A stretch of 64,000 nt of DNA from Methylotenera sp. GTDB taxonomy: Bacteria; Pseudomonadota; Gammaproteobacteria; Burkholderiales; Methylophilaceae. Positions within the stretch are counted from its first letter, which is position 1. Each line of letters opens with the position of its first letter. Below the pieces are notes generated by a model. The model saw only the letters and a program-made list of their open reading frames with translations, was not told where the DNA came from and made no database searches. The stretch lies in the NCBI RefSeq assembly GCF_029945705.1, contig NZ_JAQSDC010000038.1, positions 1-64,000 on the forward strand, written 5' to 3'. Made by a program: the position numbers and the translations under genes. Of the stretch, positions 39,427-48,416 are shown in pieces.

Positions 39427-40164
39427 ATGATAGATAAACACTACAACTCGCCAAGTTATAAGCCTTTGTATGATCAGATTAAAGTGCTGCTTACGCAAAG
39501 CTTAATCGGCGGTGAGTGGCGTCCGGGCGACATGATTCCTAGTGAAATTGAGTTGGCAGGTCGCTATAAGGTGAGTCAAGGTACGGTCAGAAAAGCCATT
39601 GATGCGCTTGCTACAGAAAACATTCTTATTCGCCGTCAAGGTAAAGGCACGTTTGTTGCTACACATAGCGCTGAGGGCATGAAGTTGCGGTTTTTAAGGT
39701 TGACTTCGGTAGATGGCCAAAAAGAGTTGTTACAAAATGAGTTCATTTCATGTACCAAAGGCAAGGCTGATGTGCGGATGGGGCAAATTCTTGATTTGAA
39801 AGCGGGCGCATCAACTATAGAAATAAAGCGCTTACTGACTTTTTCAGGCAGGCCGCTGATTTTTGACCATATTGTTGTACCAGCAGCGCCATTTAAAGGC
39901 TTGAATGGTACACGTGTAGAAGAAAATAACGGCTCAATGTATAGCATGTACGAATCAGAGTTTGGTGTGCGAATGATACGTGCTGAGGAGCGTTTAACAG
40001 CGGTAGGCGCTAAAGGTGAGGTGGCAAAGGCTTTGGGTTTAAAAGAGGGAGAGCCAATCCTTAGCATAGAGCGCGTTTCATTTACTTACGGTGATAAGCC
40101 GATGGAGTGGCGTTTGGGCTTGTGCGTGACTGATAATCATCACTACATGAATGAGCTCGAATAG
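39427..40164 (+). CDS. GntR-family regulator with UTRA domain (HutC type)
   Basis: A 245-residue regulator with an N-terminal winged helix (about 12-75; PSEIELAGRYKVSQGTVRKAID) and a C-terminal UTRA ligand-binding domain (about 95-235). Members of this subfamily sense small organic acids, sugars or amino acids. The gene is divergent from the prp operon and just upstream of malic enzyme and sdh genes, so it probably controls both arms of this carbon island. A GntR gene next to sdh genes is a recurrent arrangement in beta-proteobacteria. Confidence 0.87.
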   Translation: MIDKHYNSPSYKPLYDQIKVLLTQSLIGGEWRPGDMIPSEIELAGRYKVSQGTVRKAIDALATENILIRRQGKGTFVATHSAEGMKLRFLRLTSVDGQKELLQNEFISCTKGKADVRMGQILDLKAGASTIEIKRLLTFSGRPLIFDHIVVPAAPFKGLNGTRVEENNGSMYSMYESEFGVRMIRAEERLTAVGAKGEVAKALGLKEGEPILSIERVSFTYGDKPMEWRLGLCVTDNHHYMNELE

Positions 40165-40330
40165 CCCTTTTTGTGCTTTTGAAAACATGCACTAGCGGCG
40201 TCAGGCTGCACTTGCCGTACTAAAGTACTGTCTGCGTTTGCCTTTCTTGCTATTGCAATTTTTGAAAATCGCAGAATTTAGGTGAGCGGTAGTAAAAATT
40301 AAAAACTAAACCCTGAAAAGGTATTGCAAA

Positions 40331-41539
40331 ATGGACGATTTAAAAAAACGCGCACTTGATTATCACGAGTTTCCTAAGCCAGGTAAGCTTTCTGTGGAGT
40401 CATCTAAGCCGTGCGCTACGCAAGATGATTTATCTTTAGCATATACGCCAGGTGTGGCAGTACCCGTGCGCGAAATTAACCGTGATCCTGCCTTGGCTTA
40501 TAAATATACCAATAAAGGTAACTTAGTTGCAGTGATTACTGATGGCACTGCGGTATTGGGTCTAGGTAACATGGGGCCGCTGGCAAGTAAGCCTGTGATG
40601 GAAGGCAAAGCAGTTTTGTTCAAACACTTTGCGGGTATTGACGTGTTCGATATAGAAATCAATGCGCCAAGTATTGAGGCGTTTATTGAAACGGTGGTGA
40701 ATATCGCGCCAACATTTGGCGGTATTAATTTAGAAGATATTGCGGCGCCGCATTGTTTCCGCATCGAAAATGAGTTGCGTGCGCGTTTAGATATTCCGGT
40801 TTTTCACGACGACCAGCATGGTACAGCGGTGATTGTGGCTGCGGCCTTGTCGAATGCATTAGAGTTGCAAGGCAAAACATTACCAACAGCAAAAATCGTG
40901 TTTTTAGGCGCTGGCGCCGCAGGTTGCTCATGTGCGCGTTTACTCAAATTAATGGGTGCCACGAATATTACCATGGTGGATAAATCAGGTGTACTCGATA
41001 CTTCACGTAGTGACTTGCATGACAATAATCGTCATTTAGCCGTTGCGCCAAGTGATGCAAAAACATTGGCAGATGTGATGCCTAATGCGGATGTATTTAT
41101 TGGCGTTTCAGCCGCCAATGCCTTGTCACCAGAATTACTTAAATTGATGGCGCCAAAACCAGTGGTGTTTGCCTTGGCAAATCCAGACCCAGAGATTTTA
41201 CCAAGCTTAGCGCACGCAGTTCGCGATGATATTTTAATGGCGACTGGACGTTCAGACTTTCCGAATCAAGTGAATAATGCGTTGTGCTTTCCGTATTTAT
41301 TCAGAGGTGCATTGGATGCCAAAGCTAAGCAAATTACTGATGAAATGCAAATCGCAGCAGCGCATGCTTTAGCCGCGTTAGCGAGAGAGCCTGTGCCAGA
41401 AGATGTATTAGCGGCTTATCACTTGAAGAGCTTAAGTTTCGGTAAGGATTACATTATTCCCAAACCGTTCGATAAACGCTTGTTATCACGTGTGTCTGGC
41501 GCTGTGGCGGATGCCGCAAGATTGCAGCAAAGTAAATAA
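40331..41539 (+). CDS. malic enzyme (short form)
   Basis: A 402-residue enzyme that oxidatively decarboxylates malate to pyruvate. The catalytic Tyr in LAYTPGVAVPV, the metal residues in NLEDIAAPHCF and VFHDDQHGTA, and the dinucleotide fold FLGAGAAGCSCARLL are visible. It lacks the C-terminal phosphotransacetylase-like domain of long MaeB proteins. NAD or NADP preference is not clear. It takes the place held by malate dehydrogenase in many related sdh clusters, steering malate to pyruvate. The preceding 166-bp gap contains no gene, only a short GTACTAAAGTAC palindrome near 40218. Confidence 0.92.
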   Translation: MDDLKKRALDYHEFPKPGKLSVESSKPCATQDDLSLAYTPGVAVPVREINRDPALAYKYTNKGNLVAVITDGTAVLGLGNMGPLASKPVMEGKAVLFKHFAGIDVFDIEINAPSIEAFIETVVNIAPTFGGINLEDIAAPHCFRIENELRARLDIPVFHDDQHGTAVIVAAALSNALELQGKTLPTAKIVFLGAGAAGCSCARLLKLMGATNITMVDKSGVLDTSRSDLHDNNRHLAVAPSDAKTLADVMPNADVFIGVSAANALSPELLKLMAPKPVVFALANPDPEILPSLAHAVRDDILMATGRSDFPNQVNNALCFPYLFRGALDAKAKQITDEMQIAAAHALAALAREPVPEDVLAAYHLKSLSFGKDYIIPKPFDKRLLSRVSGAVADAARLQQSK

Positions 41540-41568
41540 ATACAATAATCTCAACAAGACTCTTGAAT

Positions 41569-41994
41569 ATGCAAAATAATCAGCAAAAAAATACTCAAAA
41601 GGCAAGGCTAAGACCGGGTCAAATGAGCCGACCTAAAAACCTGAACCTACTCACAATTCGCCTGCCAATAAACGCACTGGTGTCGATATTGCACAGAGCA
41701 ACAGGCTGCGTTTTATTTTTAATCTTGCCGATCATTTTACTGTTGTTGCAGTTTTCACTCAGCTCCGCGCAGCACTATGAAACAGTGATTGCGATTTTGC
41801 ATTCACCTTTTATAAAAATCATGCTTCTTGGATTGGCATGGGCTTTCTTTCATCACTTTTTTGCAGGTATTCGTCACCTGGCAATGGACGTACATTGGAT
41901 GACTACACTCATGAAAGCGCGTTACACCAGCAAAGTGGTACTCGTACTAGGTGCGCTAGCGACCCTAGTATTAGCCCTAAAAATATGGATTTAA
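41569..41994 (+). CDS. sdhC: succinate dehydrogenase cytochrome b556 subunit
   Basis: A 141-residue membrane anchor with three helices that binds heme b and quinone with SdhD. The block TIRLPINALVSILHRATG and the heme-ligand region HHFFAGIRHLAMD are typical. The N-terminal 18 residues before MSRPKNLNL are low-complexity, and the true start may be the ATG at 41623. It is the first sdh gene, 30 bp after malic enzyme. Confidence 0.92.
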   Translation: MQNNQQKNTQKARLRPGQMSRPKNLNLLTIRLPINALVSILHRATGCVLFLILPIILLLLQFSLSSAQHYETVIAILHSPFIKIMLLGLAWAFFHHFFAGIRHLAMDVHWMTTLMKARYTSKVVLVLGALATLVLALKIWI

Positions 41995-42000
41995 TAATTT

Positions 42001-42345
42001 ATGCTGATTGAACTTTTAACTAAACGTTATCCAGGCATGCGCGCTTGGTTAACTCAAAGACTTAGTGCGCTAGTGATGGCGATTTACAGCGTTTTTGCGG
42101 TAGCTAGATTCTTAATCGTACAGCCGAGTCATTATGAAGCTTGGGTCGATTTTTTTCAGCCACTGTGGTGGCGTATCGCCACTTTGTTGTTTTGGATGAG
42201 CTTGTGTCTTCATGCATGGCTAGGCATCCGTGATGTATTTAAAGATTACGTGCCAAACCCAAGTGTACGTGACGTGTTAGATAAACTTTTAGTGGTGTCA
42301 TTATGGGTTTATTTGGTTTGGGCCACTTGGTTGCTACTCGCTTGA
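42001..42345 (+). CDS. sdhD: succinate dehydrogenase hydrophobic membrane anchor
   Basis: A 114-residue protein with three membrane helices. The segment AWLTQRLSALVMAIYSV and the SLCLHAWLGIRDVFKDYV block, with its heme-ligand histidine, mark SdhD. It follows sdhC after six bases and precedes sdhA in the usual order. Confidence 0.93.
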   Translation: MLIELLTKRYPGMRAWLTQRLSALVMAIYSVFAVARFLIVQPSHYEAWVDFFQPLWWRIATLLFWMSLCLHAWLGIRDVFKDYVPNPSVRDVLDKLLVVSLWVYLVWATWLLLA

Positions 42346-42403
42346 TTGAAATGGTGTTAATTGAAATAGTCATTATTTAAAATTTATTGAAGGTTAATTG
42401 GTT

Positions 42404-44179
42404 ATGGCGTTACAAACTCAAACATTTGATGCGTTAGTGGTAGGTGGCGGTGGTGCAGGTTTACGTGCTTCGCTGCAATTAGCGCAATCTGGCTTAAAAG
42501 TAGCGGTGCTGTCAAAAGTGTTTCCTACGCGTTCCCACACTGTGGCGGCGCAGGGTGGCATTGCCGCCGCGCTTGGCAACGTGGCGGATGATAAATGGTT
42601 ATGGCATATGTACGACACCATCAAAGGGTCAGACTATTTGGGTGACCAAGACGCGATTGAGTTTATGTGTAAAAATGCCGCTGCGGCAATTTATGAGCTT
42701 GAGCATTTTGGCATGCCGTTTGACCGATTAGAAAATGGCAAAATATTTCAAAGGCCGTTTGGTGGCATGACGCAAAACTTTGGTGAGAGTGCCATCTCAC
42801 GGACTTGTGCGGTAGCCGATAGAACAGGCCACGCCATGTTGCATACGCTATATCAGCGCAATATTCAATCGAATACGCAGTTTTTTGTGGAGTGGTTAGC
42901 GCTCGATTTACTAAAGGATGCAGATGGCGACGTATTGGGCGTGTTGGCCCTAGAAATTGAAACAGGCGAGGTGCATTGCATACGCGCTAAAGCCACTATG
43001 CTGGCGACTGGTGGCGCAGGCCGCATATTTAAAGCCAGTACGAACGCGTTCATTAACACTGGCGATGGTTTAGGCATGGCAGCACGCGCCAATATTCCGT
43101 TGCAAGATATGGAGTTCTGGCAATTTCATCCTACAGGGGTGTTGAATGCAGGCGTATTGATTACCGAAGGCGTTCGCGGTGAGGGTGGCTATTTAGTGAA
43201 TAGCGAAGGTGAGCGTTTTATGGAGCGCTACGCACCAAATGCTAAAGACTTGGCAAGCCGTGACGTGGTTTCACGCGCAACGGCCACAGAAATTAAAGAA
43301 GGCCGTGGCGTGGGTAAGAACAAAGATGCAGTGTTCTTAAAATTAGACCATTTAGGCGAAAAACTAATCAACGATAAATTGCCAGGTATCCGTGAAATTG
43401 CTAAAACTTTTGCCAATGTTGACCCAGTGTATGACCCAATTCCTATCGTGCCAACAGTGCACTACATGATGGGTGGTATTCCTACTAATCTGCAAGGACA
43501 GGTAGTCGTGCCCGATGGCAATGGCGGTCAATCAGTAGTGAATGGCTTATATGCAGTGGGCGAGTGTGCTTGCGTTTCAGTGCATGGTGCGAATCGTTTA
43601 GGTTCAAACTCACTGTTAGATTTGGTGGTATTTGGCCGTGCCGCTGGCGACAAAATGGTTGAGGAGGTGAGAAAGGAGAATTTAATACATTCTGCTCACA
43701 AACCACTACCCGCCGACGCATTCGATAAAACGTTGGCAAGATTAAATCGCTTAGACACACAAACGCAAGGTGAGAGCGTGAAAGATGTGGGTGCAGATTT
43801 GCGTGAAGCCATGCAAACGCATTGTGGCGTGTTCCGCTTTCCAGACTTGTTGCAAGCTGGTGTAGTGAAAATCGACCAGATAGCTGAGCGCGCAAAAAAT
43901 ACTGTGATTAAAGATAAAAGCCAAGTATTCAACACCGCCAGAGTTGAGGCATTAGAACTTGATAATTTGGTAGAAGTGGCTTTAGCGACCATGCATGCGG
44001 CAGAGGCGCGCACTGAAAGCCGTGGCGCACATGCACGGGAAGACTTTAGCGAGCGTGATGACAAAAACTGGCTCACACATTCACTCTACTACCGTGAAGG
44101 CCATCGCTTAGCATATAAGCCTGTACGCCTAAAACCGCAAACAGTACAAAGCTTTGAACCTAAAGCACGCGTGTACTAA
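42404..44179 (+). CDS. sdhA: succinate dehydrogenase flavoprotein subunit
   Basis: A 591-residue subunit that oxidises succinate to fumarate. The FAD-binding [11 protein letters not shown] and the covalent FAD site [11 protein letters not shown] (flavinylated His) are present, as are the catalytic region with FHPTGV and the C-terminal [18 protein letters not shown] lies upstream of the chosen ATG. In the methylcitrate cycle it handles the succinate released by PrpB. SdhE, encoded two genes on, attaches the FAD. Confidence 0.97.
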   Translation: MALQTQTFDALVVGGGGAGLRASLQLAQSGLKVAVLSKVFPTRSHTVAAQGGIAAALGNVADDKWLWHMYDTIKGSDYLGDQDAIEFMCKNAAAAIYELEHFGMPFDRLENGKIFQRPFGGMTQNFGESAISRTCAVADRTGHAMLHTLYQRNIQSNTQFFVEWLALDLLKDADGDVLGVLALEIETGEVHCIRAKATMLATGGAGRIFKASTNAFINTGDGLGMAARANIPLQDMEFWQFHPTGVLNAGVLITEGVRGEGGYLVNSEGERFMERYAPNAKDLASRDVVSRATATEIKEGRGVGKNKDAVFLKLDHLGEKLINDKLPGIREIAKTFANVDPVYDPIPIVPTVHYMMGGIPTNLQGQVVVPDGNGGQSVVNGLYAVGECACVSVHGANRLGSNSLLDLVVFGRAAGDKMVEEVRKENLIHSAHKPLPADAFDKTLARLNRLDTQTQGESVKDVGADLREAMQTHCGVFRFPDLLQAGVVKIDQIAERAKNTVIKDKSQVFNTARVEALELDNLVEVALATMHAAEARTESRGAHAREDFSERDDKNWLTHSLYYREGHRLAYKPVRLKPQTVQSFEPKARVY

Positions 44180-44204
44180 TTGAAATAAAACTAGAGACGA
44201 CAAC

Positions 44205-44945
44205 ATGAAATTCTCAATTTACAGATTTAATCCAGACGTAGACAAAAAGCCTTACATGCAAGACTACGATTTGCAGCTTGAAGACAGCGATCTAATGTTG
44301 TTGGATGCGTTATTGCGCATCAAAGAGTTGGATGATAGTTTGAGTTTGCGTAAGTCATGCCGTGAAGGCGTATGTGGTTCTGACAGCATGAATATCAACG
44401 GTAAAAATGGCTTGGCTTGTATTACTAAGCTATCCGACTTAGAAGAGCCCATCGTTCTTCGTCCGATGCCAGGCTTACCTGTGATTCGCGATTTAGTCGT
44501 CGATATGACGCAGTTTTTCGAAAACTACAATTCGGTTAAACCATACTTGGTGAATAATGACCCACCACCTGAAACGGAGCGCTTACAGTCGCCTGAGGAC
44601 CGCGCCAAGCTTGATGGCTTATATGAATGTATTTTATGCGGAGCATGTACCACCTCTTGCCCATCTTTCTGGTGGAACCCAGATAAGTTTGTCGGGCCAG
44701 CAGGGTTAATGCAAGCCTACCGCTTTATGGTGGATAGCCGTGATCAGGCGCTGGATGAACGTTTGGAGAATTTGGAAGAGCCGGATCGATTATACCGTTG
44801 CCACAATATTATGAATTGCGTGGAAGTTTGTCCTAAGAAACTCAACCCCAATGCCGCTATTGCAAAAATCAAAGACCTTAAATTTGAGCAGGCGCGTGAG
44901 CACAAAAACAAAGCGAAAAAACACATCGAAATTAAGTCTGTTTAG
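44205..44945 (+). CDS. sdhB: succinate dehydrogenase iron-sulfur subunit
   Basis: A 246-residue electron-transfer subunit with three clusters. The [2Fe-2S] ligands are in CREGVCGSDSMNINGKNGLAC; the [4Fe-4S] and [3Fe-4S] ligands are in CILCGACTTSCPSFWW and CHNIMNCVEVCPKKLNP. All cysteines are retained. It is in the sdhCDABE operon. Confidence 0.97.
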   Translation: MKFSIYRFNPDVDKKPYMQDYDLQLEDSDLMLLDALLRIKELDDSLSLRKSCREGVCGSDSMNINGKNGLACITKLSDLEEPIVLRPMPGLPVIRDLVVDMTQFFENYNSVKPYLVNNDPPPETERLQSPEDRAKLDGLYECILCGACTTSCPSFWWNPDKFVGPAGLMQAYRFMVDSRDQALDERLENLEEPDRLYRCHNIMNCVEVCPKKLNPNAAIAKIKDLKFEQAREHKNKAKKHIEIKSV

Positions 44946-44959
44946 CGATTTAAGGGGTT

Positions 44960-45286
44960 ATGGAAATGTTTTTAAGTGAACTCCAGAAAGATAACAAGCC
45001 AGATCAAAAAAATATGACCGATGAAGAAGTGCGACGCCTAAGCTGGCGTTGTCGCCGAGGCTTGTTAGAACTAGATATTGTATTGCAGCGCTTTTCTGAA
45101 AAGCATCTTGCAACGCTCACTCAATCAGAGTTATTGGCGTTTGATAGCTTGCTAGATTTACCTGATAACGAGTTTTTAGATGTGGTGACATCAAGAATAA
45201 AGTTTGCAGAGGTAGAGGCATTGAGAAGCAGGCCATTGGATGCAGGTTCTATGAAGACAGTACTGACCAAATTAAGTGGTCATTAA
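44960..45286 (+). CDS. sdhE: succinate dehydrogenase FAD assembly factor
   Basis: A 108-residue helical protein of the SdhE/YgfY family, which promotes covalent flavinylation of SdhA. The signature RRGLLELDIVL is present. It is longer than the E. coli protein (88) because of a charged N-terminal extension of about 20 residues. AAGGGG precedes the ATG. It lies 14 bp after sdhB. Confidence 0.9.
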   Translation: MEMFLSELQKDNKPDQKNMTDEEVRRLSWRCRRGLLELDIVLQRFSEKHLATLTQSELLAFDSLLDLPDNEFLDVVTSRIKFAEVEALRSRPLDAGSMKTVLTKLSGH

Positions 45287-45328
45287 CGAAATTAGTTAAG
45301 AATAATTAAAATTATTGAAAGATTTAGC

Positions 45329-46456
45329 ATGAATAGCCCTGGAAAAATAAAGTGTTATACCAATAGCAATATGCTGGGTGAGAATTGGCCTGGCATACAG
45401 CTTTACTATCCACCTGTTAAGTATTCGCCAGCGCAGGGCATTTACGAAGATGTCACACAAGCAGCGGCACGCATGAAAAAGCATGCGCATCACACCAATG
45501 CCCATACTTTAATTTTTGACTTGGAAGACGGTTGTCGTCAAAAAGAAATGAGTCGTGATTTACTGCGCCAAGAGTTGCCAGAGCTGCGTAAAGTTAACCC
45601 GAGCGTCACCATTGCCATTCGCTCAAACTCATTCCGTACCGATGAATATGAGTTAGATATGCAACTCGTTAGCGATATGTCTGATTGTATTGATGTGGTG
45701 ATGCTTGCCAAGGCTGGTGAAGCCTATGGCGCCGCCGAGGTGCGCGATTTATCTAGCTTGTTACTTGAGTTAAATCCGAATATTACTATTCAGCCAATTA
45801 TTGAGCATCCTAAATCACTTAAAATAGCACCAGAGTTAATGCAATACAGCACAGTGAAGCATGTCGTGTTTGGTATTCATGACTTTTCAAAAGCGATGGG
45901 CATACACATCACGCCTGAACACTGGATTGAAGAGTTACAGTTTTATATGAATCAACTCATGTTTGAAGCGCGTATTGCGGGTAAGGGCGTGATTGGTGGT
46001 GTTGAAACATTAATTGGCGCGAATATTATGCCTGAAAAATTTATTGAACCACACGATGTACGCCGCTGGCTAGATTTGCATGGCGATTATGAGTCACGCA
46101 TTGTTTATAAACATGCCTGCCAAGAGGCCGCGATGGGTTTAACGGGTAAACAGGTAATACACCCAGGCCACATACATTTATGCAAAACGGCGTATACCCC
46201 TTCACCCACTGAAGTAAACCAAAAAGTACGCATCTTGAAAGCGGCAATTGAGGCAGATGCCTTACATGGCGGCGCGATTAAGTTTGAAGGCGAAATGCTG
46301 GATCCACCAATGTTTGGTAAAGCACTGCAAACTCTGCTGAGAGCCCATGCTTTACGCGCGTTAAACCAAGATGATATGGACTTTGCCTTGCAAGTGCTGG
46401 AATTATTACCAGCTCAAGTGATTCGTCAAAACTGGCCGTATGGCGTGTTGCTATAA
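45329..46456 (+). CDS. CitE-like CoA-ester lyase (third copy in the island)
   Basis: A 375-residue HpcH/HpaI-family lyase. Key elements are LIFDLEDGCRQKE, Glu in IIEHPKSLKI and Asp in FGIHDFSKAMG, all in the positions expected for Mg-dependent CoA-ester cleavage. It has an extended N-terminus and about 60 extra C-terminal residues compared with simple CitE proteins. The lineage probably differs from the two copies in the prp operon. It is followed by an acyl-CoA ligase, suggesting the two act in sequence on a C4 or C5 dicarboxylate. The substrate is unproven. Confidence 0.8.
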   Translation: MNSPGKIKCYTNSNMLGENWPGIQLYYPPVKYSPAQGIYEDVTQAAARMKKHAHHTNAHTLIFDLEDGCRQKEMSRDLLRQELPELRKVNPSVTIAIRSNSFRTDEYELDMQLVSDMSDCIDVVMLAKAGEAYGAAEVRDLSSLLLELNPNITIQPIIEHPKSLKIAPELMQYSTVKHVVFGIHDFSKAMGIHITPEHWIEELQFYMNQLMFEARIAGKGVIGGVETLIGANIMPEKFIEPHDVRRWLDLHGDYESRIVYKHACQEAAMGLTGKQVIHPGHIHLCKTAYTPSPTEVNQKVRILKAAIEADALHGGAIKFEGEMLDPPMFGKALQTLLRAHALRALNQDDMDFALQVLELLPAQVIRQNWPYGVLL

Positions 46457-46512
46457 ATTCAATCAATCATGCTGCTGTCATTTAACAAAATGAAATTCAA
46501 GAGAGTCTGAAA

Positions 46513-48144
46513 ATGCAAAAGTTAGAACAATTTCCTGAGTGGGAGTGGAACGTTCCAAAACACTTTAATATCGGCGCGGCATGTACTGATAAGCACTTGA
46601 ATACGCCAGCGGCATCATTGATTGCGATGATTGTTGAGGATGACGCTCAAGGCACTTCACAAATCACCTTTGAGCAATTAGCGAAACGTACTGATCAATT
46701 TGCTCAGTTACTCAGAAATTTGAATGTGGGTGCGGGTGAGCGCGTGTTGATTCGCTTACCTAACTGTTTGGATTATCCAACGGCGTTTTTAGGCGCGATG
46801 AAGCGCGGTGCGATTTCAGTGCCAACTTCAACCCTACTCACTGCTGAAGAAGTGGCTTATTTGGCAAAAGACTCAACAGCAACAGTGCTCGTTACAGATA
46901 AAGCTGCCTGGCCTTCATTGCAAGATCATTTAACAGGTTTGCCAAATTTAAAACATGTGTTTTTGTCAGGCATTGGCGAAGTAGCGCCACATGCAAGCTT
47001 AAATGTTTGCGATTTAGACGCGCAACTTTCTGCAATTCAGACGTGTGAACCAGCACATTTAACAGCTTCTGATGACCCCGCCTATTTGGTGTACACCTCA
47101 GGAACAACAGGTTATCCAAAAGGCGTGCTACATGCGCACCGCGCGTTGATTGGCCGCGAACCAGCCTCTAAATACTGGTTTAATTTTGATGCAAACTCGC
47201 AAGACCGTATCATGCACTCAGGCAAGTTCAATTGGACTTATGTGTTAGGTTCAGGCTTGATGGATCCGCTCTATTTGGGCAAAACCGTCATTGTGCATGA
47301 AGGCAAAAATGACGCTGATTTATGGACACGCTTGATTGCTAAACATTCAGCGACGATTTTTGTGGGCGTGCCAACCATTTATCGCCAAATCATTCAGAAA
47401 TCTACAGCTAAGCAAGTAGATGTAACAAGTTTGCGCCACTGCATGAGCGCGGGTGAGCATCTATCTGATGAAGTTTTGCAACAATGGCGCGAACGCTTTG
47501 GTGCGGATATTTACGAAGCAGTTGGCATGAGCGAATTTTCATACTACTTAAGCCAAAGCATATTCCGCCCGATACGTGCAGGTTCTGCAGGCTTTCCGCA
47601 GCCAGGACATGCCATTAAATTGCTGAATCCTGAAACCTTAGAAGAGGTTCCGCAAGGCGAAGAGGGCATGATTAGCGTGCTAGATAGCGACCCAGGCTTG
47701 TTCTTGCGTTACTGGAATTTAGACGAAGAAACAGCCAAATACAAACATGATGGTTGGTTCTTCTCTGGCGACTATGCCCGTTATGATGAAGATGGCTATA
47801 TCTGGTTCTTAGGTCGTAAAGACGACATTATTAAAAGCTTTGGTTATCGTGTTTCACCTTACGAGATAGAACGCGTGTATAAAGGCCACCCCGATGTAGC
47901 AGATTGCGCAGCGATAGGCGAAGAATTAGAAAAAGATAAATTGCTAGTGGTGATTTACGTGATTTTAAAACCAGAAGCCAGCGCTAACCCAGATGATTTA
48001 TTGGCTTTTGGTAAGCAACATTTGGCCGCCTACAAAGCGCCCAAAACAGTGTACTTTGCACAGGATTTTCCACGCACTAAAAATGGTAAAATTTTGCGTA
48101 AAGATATTCAGCCAAGCATGGCGGTTGCTAAGAGTTCACGCTAG
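46513..48144 (+). CDS. AMP-forming acyl-CoA ligase
   Basis: A 543-residue ANL-superfamily enzyme that activates a carboxylic acid with ATP and CoA. Motifs seen are YTSGTTGYPKGV (P-loop), YEAVGMSEF (A5), WFFSGDYARYDEDGY (A7/A8) and the C-terminal lysine in KTKNGKILRKD-like sequence (RTKNGKILRKDI). It resembles benzoate-CoA-ligase and medium-chain ligases, but the acid cannot be read from sequence. Context points to an organic acid such as mesaconate, citramalate or propionate. It is the last gene before the AT-rich insertion. Confidence 0.85.
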   Translation: MQKLEQFPEWEWNVPKHFNIGAACTDKHLNTPAASLIAMIVEDDAQGTSQITFEQLAKRTDQFAQLLRNLNVGAGERVLIRLPNCLDYPTAFLGAMKRGAISVPTSTLLTAEEVAYLAKDSTATVLVTDKAAWPSLQDHLTGLPNLKHVFLSGIGEVAPHASLNVCDLDAQLSAIQTCEPAHLTASDDPAYLVYTSGTTGYPKGVLHAHRALIGREPASKYWFNFDANSQDRIMHSGKFNWTYVLGSGLMDPLYLGKTVIVHEGKNDADLWTRLIAKHSATIFVGVPTIYRQIIQKSTAKQVDVTSLRHCMSAGEHLSDEVLQQWRERFGADIYEAVGMSEFSYYLSQSIFRPIRAGSAGFPQPGHAIKLLNPETLEEVPQGEEGMISVLDSDPGLFLRYWNLDEETAKYKHDGWFFSGDYARYDEDGYIWFLGRKDDIIKSFGYRVSPYEIERVYKGHPDVADCAAIGEELEKDKLLVVIYVILKPEASANPDDLLAFGKQHLAAYKAPKTVYFAQDFPRTKNGKILRKDIQPSMAVAKSSR

Positions 48145-48175
48145 ATTATTCTGACATGGGCACAGCTATCAATAA

Positions 48176-48200
48176 CCGTTCGCTCTGAGCTTTGTCGAAG
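48176..48200. repeat. short dispersed repeat half-element
   Basis: The 25-base block from CCGTTCGCTC to TTTGTCGAAG is, on the minus strand, very like the CTTCGACAAGCTCAG...GCGAACGG palindromic-repeat halves scattered between genes in many proteobacteria. Only one half is seen here. Confidence 0.5.
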
Positions 48201-48241
48201 AGTATTTATAGTGAATTTAGCACAACATTATTTGACCACCT

Positions 48242-48327
48242 CTGGAAGCCGCCTAGAATGCGGCTCCCAGCCCGATTATTTTTGCTCGGGAGTTTTATGA
48301 GGATGCCGTGTGGGTTACAAGTAACCC
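48242..48327 (+). repeat. three consecutive hairpins
   Basis: The first hairpin, 48242-48270, has an 11-position stem with one mismatch (AGCCGC/GCGGCT core). The second, 48271-48290, has CCCGA/TCGGG arms, followed by AGTTTTAT, a weak terminator context. The third, 48312-48327, is GGGTTAC-AA-GTAACCC. They could end transcription after the ligase gene or be the edge of the inserted segment. Confidence 0.5.
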
Positions 48328-48416
48328 CTACTTGGTTCTATCAATGGAGTCTGACCTTATTGATTCCTATGATTTATTGTTGTAAGTCTGACAGTTGCAA
48401 GGAAAGAATAATACAA

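Larger units (their letters stand above)
48145..48416. other. structured intergenic region
   Basis: This 272-bp stretch after the ligase gene has no convincing coding frame. It holds a common intergenic repeat half (48176-48200) and a chain of hairpins (48242-48327). An open frame runs through it into the next gene, but its first 75 codons show no domain, and the real signal peptide begins at 48417. Confidence 0.55.

Noticed and set aside
43485-43895. 136-codon open frame antisense to sdhA
   Set aside because: It lies wholly within sdhA on the other strand and is His/Arg/Leu-rich from codon shadowing.
48192-48416. N-terminal extension of the secreted-protein frame, 75 codons from a TTG
   Set aside because: The real signal peptide begins at 48417, and the upstream part runs through hairpins and a dispersed repeat.
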